Of a DNA stretch of 64,000 nt, positions 56,961 to 64,000 are shown piece by piece (position 1 is the first letter of the stretch; every line of letters starts with the position of its first letter). Source of the DNA: Lophium mytilinum (lineage: Eukaryota > Ascomycota > Dothideomycetes > Mytilinidiales > Mytilinidiaceae); contig MU004185.1 in the NCBI GenBank assembly GCA_010093605.1, forward strand, positions 1,385,334 to 1,449,333. The letters are read 5' to 3'. Made by a program: the position numbers and the translations under genes. The notes below the pieces were generated by a model. The model was not told the origin of the DNA. It did no database searches and saw only the letters and a program-made list of their open reading frames with translations.

Positions 56961-56966
56961 TGGCCG

Positions 56967-56977
56967 GTTGGGTGCCG
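56967..56977 (+). repeat. Right target-site duplication (11-bp direct repeat)
   Basis: GTTGGGTGCCG, identical to 52710-52720, just outside the right inverted repeat. Confidence 0.75.
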
Positions 56978-57401
56978 CAGAGCTAATTACGGCACAGATC
57001 GAGTACGTAGGACCAGCCTAGCTGGAGATCGATCGACCACTACGGAACCTCCAAAGATTCCAATTCGCCTTGTATTATCGTGTAAAGCGTAGGCTTCCCG
57101 AGGCGCTGAAGTAGCCAGCGTGGATCATGGACCATTTGAGCCAGTCATCTGGCCCACTGGAGCGGAAGTGAGCCTTGCGTGCTCACCTTGCCCGATTCAA
57201 GCCGTGGAACCTCAGCTCCTCGTGTCTAATAGTGTGTTCGGGCACTATTCCCGCGGACGACCCAGGCCGTACTTCCTCATGCGGACCCCACAAGCACTTG
57301 GCCCCTGACCTTGCCAATTCTTTGGGTCGGTGACACAGCAGCATTCAGACCCGCACTGTACACTCCATACGTGTCAGGCATCATCCATACCGTGTATGAG
57401 T

Positions 57402-57840
57402 CTATTGCCACAACAAAAGGAACTTCGCATTCGACCACCTGAAGCTCTTGCGGTGGTATTTGGTATTTCCGCCAGCTTCTTTGCGTATTGAATCAGTGTA
57501 CCGTGGCGGCATATATATGAGAATAAGTTGGAACACCTCACACATCGTGCCATTTCTGCTTGGGAGGATCCAATCAGGATCGTGAAATCCCTGCTGAGAC
57601 ACCAAGGCAATCCCCTCGTAGGCTGCAGAATCTGCTCTGCCGTCGACTAAAATAGGACTTCTCACCCCTTCAGTCTGCCGTATTATGTTCTCTTCAGCCT
57701 CCCACACCATTTCAATCCTTCGCATATGGACTTCAAGAGCATCCCAGCAAGTGTAAAGACCTGTAGTCCACTCGCTAGGAAAGCCCTCCTTCTGTTGCCT
57801 CCAGACTCGTCGGGCCTTCAACCAGAACCTCGGCGATGGG
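57402..57840 (-). pseudogene. Possible gene remnant, family unknown
   Basis: The minus strand is open for about 145 codons ending at 57402, without an ATG at its start, and has protein-like composition: PRFWLKARRVWRQQKEGFPSEW, then TCWDALEVHMRRIEMVWEAEE and VSQQGFHDPDWILPSRNGT. A further open segment upstream (58056-57935) ends at a GTGAGT donor, but the two could not be joined in frame. I do not recognise the family. It could be a decayed gene or a chance frame. Confidence 0.25.
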
Positions 57841-60128
57841 CGACACCGCGTTCAAGCCTTCTCATGCGCAATCTATCGGAGAATTGCATGCAGAGACTAA
57901 CAACGGACATGGCCTGAGCGACCAGCCACTCACATCTTGCGCTTTTCCGAGATGTAAGCCCGGAACACCCCAGCTGGGCCTCTTTTGCTTCAGTGGGGGA
58001 TGGGCGTCGCAAAGCCATAGCTGAGGCATGATCTGATTGACATCAGTACACTCCACTGTGACCCTTTTGGGAACATGACTCGTTGTAATAGATAATGGAA
58101 GCGCTCACATGACACGGCAGTTCTCTGCCTTATGTACAATCGCGCCGAAGGTTTGCCAAGCTGAAACATAATATCCTGAAATTCTAGGGTCCCCAGGCTT
58201 CCCGGAACTGCTCAAGACCATATGTGCAATTTTCTCCGAGTGGGAACTCTATGATACCTTCCTTACCAATTGCGAGGATTTTCACATGCCTCTCCAATAT
58301 TAATGACTGAATTCAATGCACTTATGTCTCTAGCTTTCTCGTTGCGACATAAACATAATCAGCAGAATCTACATTGGCGCAGTAGATTACTTGGTTCTAG
58401 GTCTTTGCCCGCTTGTTTCTTCATTCGATAGCACACCAGTTTCTCAAAACACTCCTTATCAGACTCGTTTCACATTCGATCATGTCACGAAGCACTCTTG
58501 GTCTTTACAAGAGAGGGTAGAGCCTCTTTGAAAATCTCTTGAACTCATATCCCATATCTCTACCTCTCCCACTCCAAGTGCTCATATTCCTGGAAGAAGG
58601 CTCCTGAGATGAAAAGTGTTTGGATATGCCCTTTCAGTCCCAAATCATCGTCAAAGATAAGATCAGTACAGAGTCTAGCATGCATAAGAAATAGCTTAAG
58701 ATTAGACAAAGAAGACCCGATCCGTAGCTCTGTGGCTAGAATCGCCGCATCTAGCCTTGCGCTTTTATATCAAGCGAAACTACCAAGGCCTTGGCTCCTA
58801 TCATTGGCACAGTGTGGATGTCTAACCCCATAGCTCCCCAAGCTTCCACTCCTTTCACCAGTGATTCTCAAGCTGAGAAGAGATCTCATCTGGTGACATT
58901 TAGCGACATTATAAGATATCATGGCAACATCATTTGGCTGAGGCAACGCCTCAAAACCGTACTTGTCTTTGGCATGCGAACTCGATCGTCTTACGCATTT
59001 AATTAATGCACAATGGAGATTTGGAGCAGGATGATGAGTGTCCAGAACTCCTAGGGCGCATGCTCCATGGACTCGTGCCCATGCGGTACGAAAATGAGGA
59101 ATCCAAGATGCTGTACCGAACGAGAAGCGGGCAAGTGATTCACAGGGGGGTGAAGGGACGGGCGGTGAGATGGGCAACTTGGGATCGGCCCCTCTTTTTC
59201 GATGGAGGAAGCGGGACGGCCGGCTGATCTGAGGAGGGTCGGAGAAACGAGAATTTGTTCAGTCAAGGCAACCTTTTTGATCGCTTGAGCCCCAAAACAC
59301 GGACTTGCTCGGGAAACGATCCAAAGCTGACAACTCCTCAGCTCTCCGCTACTGCCTTAAAGCGAACTAGCTAGTGGCTGCATACTGACGTACTAGTGTC
59401 CAGCGTCTTCAGCTCTCCACAGATACTTCGAATTGGGTCAGCTGTACTGATTGCATATCAATGTATTTGAGAGCATTGGGCTCGTCACAGGGCATACGAT
59501 TACGCAATCAGCATGCATGAAGCACGCCTCCAAGTTATCACTGCAGAGAAGCGTATTTTTATGGAGCTGATCGTACTGTCCAGATACCCAATTGGCTGTC
59601 TCTTGGCTTTACAAACCAAGGGTTGTAGGTACCGTGTTGGCAAGGGTGTTATCGTGCTTTTCATGGACCAGTTGAGCTCGCAGTCAGTTTACATAAGTTT
59701 CAAATACTATTGCGTCATTTATGTCTATGCTGCTAACACCTTTCTTCAGCTTGAAGGGCCTCTCTTACATCTCGTGCCTTATTTGACTACAATCATACTG
59801 GCTAGCATTATGTTGTATTCAAATTTGTAGTATAACACATACCCACAGATCCTCGGCTCAGCAGATTAGAAGGAAAGCTTCAGGACCTACCAAAGGTCTC
59901 ATGATGATATTCTCTCGTCTGAATGAGACACCTTTTGCAAAGCTGAGCAGATAAGTCTGGAAGAGGGGTACCAAATATGCATATGCGCGTCGGGAAACCC
60001 TCGCACCCCACCCGCTCGCTTGCCCGCAATGATGAGTGGCCGCCCAGGAGTATCGATCCAGCTGTAAATTTCAGCTTGACCAGGCCTCAGCTAGCCACTT
60101 ACTGTAGGACAAACGAAGGCTTTACGTG

Positions 60129-60136
60129 AAGTATTT
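60129..60136 (+). promoter_or_regulatory. Possible TATA box
   Basis: TATTTAAA about 125 bp upstream of the start of the small ORF at 60259. Confidence 0.35.
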
Positions 60137-60258
60137 AAACCCATGATTAACATCGTTCCCAACGTCCATCATCCACACAATACTCGAATCATCTTTACGA
60201 GTAACCTCATCCATACTTCTTCAGTTCCTCAACTTTGAAACACTTTTCCAATTACACA

Positions 60259-60612
60259 ATGTCTCAGCAACAAGCCAACCCCAAAAAGGTCGACTCGATC
60301 AGGATCCTCATTGAGAACCGTCAAAACGCAGGCACAGAACCCGCAACCTTCTCTCCAGACATCCGTACCGACGGCACTCTCTTCAATTTTGGAAGCGGGT
60401 TCAGTCAGCCACCACTGCTTCCCAACGCTACAAAGCCTATTTTCGCTACCCACATCTCGCACAACAATTCGAATTATATTCTCTCGATTGCCACGTCCGG
60501 AAATGCGACTGCACCTCCTTCGGCGATAGAGGCTGGAGTGCCTGTTGCGCTTAATGGAGGTCAGAAGGTCGATATTCAGCAATGGACTATCATGCCGAAT
60601 CCTAAGTTTTAA
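60259..60612 (+). CDS. Small unknown protein
   Basis: Single exon, 117 aa, starting at the first ATG after an A-rich leader (TTACACAATG). No signal peptide, no cysteine and no recognised domain. The composition is Asn/Ser/Thr/Pro-rich with alternating hydrophobic stretches (IFATHISHNNSNYILSIATSG, ALNGGQKVDIQQWTIMPNPKF), which looks like a small all-beta protein. A TATTTAAA box lies about 125 bp upstream (near 60129-60136), which favours a real, regulated gene. It stands alone in a gene-poor stretch, which fits a lineage-restricted accessory gene. Confidence 0.6.
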   Translation: MSQQQANPKKVDSIRILIENRQNAGTEPATFSPDIRTDGTLFNFGSGFSQPPLLPNATKPIFATHISHNNSNYILSIATSGNATAPPSAIEAGVPVALNGGQKVDIQQWTIMPNPKF

Positions 60613-62736
60613 GGCGGGATTTTATAGCTATCTTTGCGGCTTAGGAAAGAATCCTATATATCGTCTTTATCTTTGGGGAGCCAGGGAACGACACAGTACG
60701 CAGAAGGATTTGAGGACAGCGCTGAAAAGATATCTGGTTTTTCCTAGAAATGAAATAATGACTCGCTTTGCAACTTTTATCTTGAGATCTACTTTTTTGT
60801 TTAACATTCGTAGCCTATAATTGCTAAGAACTGCGTTCAGTATCCATCTCTACCAACTAAGTTTTGGCACCAGCAAGAACACAAGTAGAGTGATCAATGT
60901 ATCAACCGGTTGTCCTGAGGATGAAATTTACCATAGGCAGCAATGACTGTCGGATGAGATCAGTCATGAAAAGGCTCAATGACTTGAACAACCCAATGAA
61001 GGTCGTTCATACTGGTACTGCAACTATAATGGCCTGCTCTACAACTTTTGAATCAGTCCCTGCACGTGCGGCGTCTGCATCACCACTTTCTGCTGGACCA
61101 GTACTGCTACGGCAGGATCTGGCTCCCAGTTCGGCTGCTGTTGATTATCGCATATATACGGACACTCTCTGTACTGATATTATTTACCGCAGAGGCAGGG
61201 CCGTAGGCCAGGTTCTGGCAGCGGGCGGTTTGTAGAACCTGTGCTGCTGCTAGTGCTAGAAGGCACATGTGGTGTATTGATTCCAACCCCCTGCAGCGTT
61301 GTAGCGAATGCTGCCTGGCTTATGGCCGATCTAGATGCTGCAAGCGTACCTTGTCGTTGTGTGCGGTATTTGTTCATGAGCTTGATAAGGCAAGGTGGAT
61401 ATTTCGCTGCTGTAGCACAGCGCCGGGCGTGCTTCTTTGTTCCTCTGGTAGCTAGAGAACTTAGGGTCATTCTCTTGAATTGCTGAGAGAAAGTCGTGCT
61501 GCCCTCGCTTGCTAGTAACCTTAGGCAGGTTGAGAAGCACACACTCCTTGTAGTAGGTTGACCAGTCCTGTAGCTAGCGCTTAACGTATGATGACTCAGG
61601 AGCGGCGGACAGCTTTGAGGGCGGTCCTGATGCTGCTAGCCACTGGAAGAAGATTGGCTTGATCACCCATACTTGGCCTTGATGAAAGTCGGTAAATAGA
61701 ATGGATGAAGATAATGAAGAGAATGTTGGGACATGGATTAGTATGTGCTAGGACCTCCCCATTTCGAAGCCACGAAAACGGGCTTCTTGCCGCATCAAAG
61801 GAAAGAAACTACCAATTTTCAGATAGCTTATGCGGAACGATAATAAGGAACAAGAAAAAAGTCATGATGATGGTAGAAAGGTAATGAGAGGGGAAAGAAA
61901 TAGATACGGGATGAGGTTGTCGTAAAAATTGGCACGTGCACACGCTAGCTTACTATAGTAGACAATTCGCAGCCGAGATCTCCCTTTTCACTATCAGCAT
62001 CTACATTCGCGTTGGACTCATCACAATCTCGATCCTTTGATACACTGACTGATCAGTCATCTGGGACACGGGCACAAAAGGGCATGAGCTTCCAGTCGTC
62101 CTACATAAACGCCGAGCTCGATTAGTTCTAGCCTTCCCGGTCGGATCCCGACACAACGCCCTTAATCAAATGAATGAAACACGCACGCGGTGTTTCCAAA
62201 CGAAGATCACCTCGCATTCGCAACTATCTCACCTTCTCATTCGACCGTCTCTTGCCAAGCGCTATGTCAATCTTCGAACACGAAGGCGGCTGCGAAAACC
62301 ACATCTTTCTCCACTTCATGAGTTTCAAAACTCACCATTCTCGACCTAACCACGCCCACATGCTTTGTCCATATGTTTGTCTGCTCTACTCATCACAAGT
62401 TTAACATGGTCTAGGATGCTACCCCGAGTCGCTACCAATGTAGGACCTAGTGTGACATGAGGCTTGCGCTGACCCTGACCCTTCATCGCTACGAGATAAT
62501 ATGGAAAATGCGCCTACTTAAACATGCCTTCGCTTTCCCCCACTTGCAACTCCATCTAGTAGTGAGAACGTCTTGAAGACATTTCCACTTCATTCATTCA
62601 TTCCTTTTCATCTTCACGTTCATTACATGGCATAGACTGCCAACGCTCTTTTCAAGTCCACTCCCATACCTTCATTACTGTGTCAGCTCAAGACCATTGA
62701 ACGCGCCATACACCGACCAAAAGCTTCATATTCATC
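60613..62736. other. Gene-poor region before the AA14 gene
   Basis: About 2.1 kb. It holds the remnant at 61330-61710 and overlapping low-complexity open frames at 60897-61235 and 61180-61542. The proximal 200 bp before 62737 should be the AA14 promoter and leader. Confidence 0.45.
61330..61710 (-). pseudogene. Gene remnant with in-frame stop and frame change
   Basis: On the minus strand a frame reads FHQGQVWVIKPIFFQWLAAS, then PESSYVKR, a TAG stop, and LQDWSTYYKECVLLNLPKV with FLSAIQENDPKFSSYQRNKE. Beyond about 61450 a neighbouring frame has more protein-like content (TKKHARRC..LIKLMNKYRTQRQ), suggesting a frameshift. The TAG lies where a CAG (Gln) would restore the frame, a RIP-type change. 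The family is not recognised; it may be a piece of a transposon gene. Confidence 0.4.
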
Positions 62737-64000
62737 ATGCATTTCCAAACTCTCCTTCCATTCGTCCTCGCCGGTCTGGCAACCGCTCACACCGTCCCTT
62801 GGGTCAAAGGCATGTACTGCATCAACGGAACGTCCCACGAAGACGCCCCCAACACCAACACGGCGGTCAATCCCCTCTACAACCTCGCAAAAGCCGACTG
62901 GTGGTTCCAACACGATCGTGGCTGCGACGCATATCCCCCAGACGAAGGCGACATCCTCGAATTACCTGCCGGCGGTTCCTTCGAAGTCCAATTCGCCCAC
63001 AACCGTGCGCAGACCACTCTCTCTTACGACGGCCAATTCACATCTATCTGGCCCGATGGCAAAGAGCACCCCGAGGACTGGTCCGGACCAGGTAACCCAC
63101 CAGAGTGTATCACGGACGGGACTGGAGCTCTACACACGAACAATCAGACCATGGCCGCCGGCTCCGCGTTCGCTATCTCTTACAACTCTGAGCTCTCTGA
63201 CGTGACAAGCGAGAACCTTGTAGTCTTCACCGTGGCTGCTCACACGCCATGGAAACGTCTAGCTTCATTTGATGTCCCCGCTGCGCTGCCTGCTTGTCCT
63301 CCTGGTGGCTGCCACTGCGCCTGGCTCTGGATCCCGAACGGTTGCGGACAACCGAACATGTATATGGCCGGCTATCGATGCAACGTCACTGGCGCTACGT
63401 CTACCACACCCGTTGCGAAGGGGCAAACTCCCGTATATTGTCCCGATGACGCGAGCAAGTGCGTCAAGGGCGCGAAGCAGATGGTCGTATGGAACCAGGC
63501 GGAGGGGAACAATGTTGAACTTGGAGCTTGGGAGTACCCAACGTACAGCGAGAAGATGGGATGGAGCAATGGCGCGCAGAACGATATTTTTGAGGAAGGT
63601 GCTACAGCGCCTTCGGTTGCTTCTGGTCACACTTCGGCTGCTTCTACTCTTGCAGCTGCAAGCTCGGCGCTGGCCTCTGCGGCTACCACTGTTTTGTCTT
63701 CTTCTAGTCCCGTTGCGTCTTCTTTGCCCGCTTTTACGGTCAGCTCATCGACAGCTTCGCCATACTACCCAGTCCCAAGCAACAGCACAAGCGCAGCCTT
63801 TGGGACGACTGGCTACGGCACCGGCCACGGCACGGCACCTGCTGCGAGCTCGACAGTGATTTCTGCCGTCGAGGTTGCCAGCTCCGCGATTGCCTCCGTT
63901 TCTTCCGTGTCCATATCCACAGTGATCTCGACTATTACCGCACAGGCGCCTACCATTACGCACAACCACCATCACCATGCTTCGACGAACGCTGCGGAAC
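62737..64000 (+). CDS. AA14-family lytic polysaccharide monooxygenase (3' truncated by window)
   Basis: The frame is open from the ATG at 62737 to the window end (421 codons seen, no stop). AA14 enzymes are secreted copper monooxygenases reported to attack xylan on cellulose. The signal peptide MHFQTLLPFVLAGLATA is followed directly by His18, which would become the N-terminal copper-binding histidine. The second brace histidine is probably His169 (VFTVAAHTPWKRL). Family blocks follow the expected order: LAKADWWFQHDRGCDAYPPDEGD, LELPAGGSFEVQFAHN, LPACPPGGCHCAWLWIPNGCGQPNMYMAGYRCNVTGA, CVKGAKQMVVWNQAEGNNVELG and GWSNGAQNDIFEEGA. After about residue 290 comes a long Ser/Ala/Thr-rich tail ending at the window edge in HNHHHHAST. 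A GPI anchor or binding module may follow outside the window. No introns in the part seen. Confidence 0.87.
   Translation, partial: MHFQTLLPFVLAGLATAHTVPWVKGMYCINGTSHEDAPNTNTAVNPLYNLAKADWWFQHDRGCDAYPPDEGDILELPAGGSFEVQFAHNRAQTTLSYDGQFTSIWPDGKEHPEDWSGPGNPPECITDGTGALHTNNQTMAAGSAFAISYNSELSDVTSENLVVFTVAAHTPWKRLASFDVPAALPACPPGGCHCAWLWIPNGCGQPNMYMAGYRCNVTGATSTTPVAKGQTPVYCPDDASKCVKGAKQMVVWNQAEGNNVELGAWEYPTYSEKMGWSNGAQNDIFEEGATAPSVASGHTSAASTLAAASSALASAATTVLSSSSPVASSLPAFTVSSSTASPYYPVPSNSTSAAFGTTGYGTGHGTAPAASSTVISAVEVASSAIASVSSVSISTVISTITAQAPTITHNHHHHASTNAAE

Larger units (their letters stand above)
52721..56966. mobile_element. RIP-degraded Mutator-like (MULE) DNA transposon
   Basis: About 4.25 kb of extremely AT-rich DNA bounded by near-perfect terminal inverted repeats: 44 bp at 52725-52768 and 56917-56960, with 43 of 44 positions matching after reverse complement. 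Outside each repeat lies the same 11-bp direct repeat GTTGGGTGCCG (52710-52720 and 56967-56977), consistent with the 9-11-bp target duplications of Mutator-like elements. The exact element ends are uncertain by a few bases, because the outermost bases of the inverted repeats match imperfectly. The interior is almost entirely TA-rich with stops in every frame. Its minus strand still reads as a MULE transposase, and a second degraded frame is on the plus strand at about 56050-56750. The base bias is that of RIP, so the copy is dead. Confidence 0.88.
56978..60258. other. Gene-poor region right of the transposon
   Basis: About 3.3 kb of near-normal base composition without a convincing intact gene. 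Apart from the minus-strand remnant at 57402-57840, only short overlapping open frames are present (for example 58770-59177 on -, 59513-59830 on +), none with recognisable content. Confidence 0.45.

Noticed and set aside
52710-56977. hAT element with 8-bp target duplication
   Set aside because: The repeat at the ends could be trimmed to 8 bp, but the internal D-ATFN, VDF-KGL and C-x-W-H blocks fit a MULE transposase and the direct repeat is 11 bp.
58770-59177. 135-codon minus-strand open frame
   Set aside because: No ATG at its start, no recognised motif, and other frames in the region are equally open.
60897-61542. Overlapping open frames on both strands
   Set aside because: The two frames are antisense to each other; only the upstream minus-strand remnant (61330-61710) has protein-like features.
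1-64000. tRNA genes, rRNA genes or CRISPR arrays
   Set aside because: No cloverleaf with a GTTCRANNC box, no rRNA-like stretch and no regularly spaced repeats were seen on reading; a tRNA scan would be decisive.

Overview
The window is nuclear DNA of a filamentous ascomycete (Pezizomycotina). The evidence is: genes with short (about 45-205 nt) GT..AG introns, a set of one-to-one fungal housekeeping orthologues, and sequence degraded in the style of repeat-induced point mutation (RIP: C->T and G->A, turning Arg, Gln and Trp codons into stops). The class is probably Dothideomycetes, but that is only an impression from gene style. No tRNA, rRNA or CRISPR array was seen. All exon structures were joined by hand from reading frame, splice consensus and family conservation; most spliced totals were checked to be divisible by three.

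Region 1-51.5 kb is gene-dense and mostly housekeeping. In order it holds: RAX2 polarity landmark (+), ERO1 thiol oxidase (-), a small CDC25/rhodanese-like protein (+), an ERG26-type sterol dehydrogenase (+), a RIP-damaged copy of the splicing factor gene YJU2 with other remnants (11.9-13.2 kb), an unknown Ser/Pro-rich protein (+), a TspO/MBR membrane protein (-), SERRATE/ARS2 (+), a PX/DUF3818 lipid-transport protein (+), NSA2 (-), mitochondrial ribosomal protein bL21m (+), COP9 subunit 4 (-), LCL3 nuclease (-), ATG14 (-), a conserved unknown protein (+), thioredoxin reductase (-), TRM82 (-), RPP0 (+), a GNAT acetyltransferase (-), a GH105 hydrolase (+), a 7-TM membrane protein (-), a choline/ethanolamine phosphotransferase (-) and a bilirubin-oxidase-type multicopper oxidase (-). 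Three head-to-head pairs share short promoters: NSA2/bL21m, ATG14/unknown and TRM82/RPP0.

Region 51.5-62.7 kb is gene-poor and looks like an accessory compartment. It carries a 4.2-kb, extremely AT-rich DNA transposon with 44-bp terminal inverted repeats and flanking 11-bp direct repeats. The minus strand of its interior still reads as a Mutator-like (MULE) transposase with many stops. Around it are gene remnants and one small unknown ORF. The window ends inside an AA14-family lytic polysaccharide monooxygenase gene (+).

Themes: ERO1 and thioredoxin reductase both handle thiol redox (ER and cytosol). RPP0, NSA2, bL21m and TRM82 serve translation. ATG14, the PX protein and the phosphotransferase act on membranes and phospholipids. 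GH105, the multicopper oxidase and the AA14 enzyme suggest plant-biomass attack, which fits a saprotroph or plant associate. No coherent secondary-metabolite or defence cluster was found.
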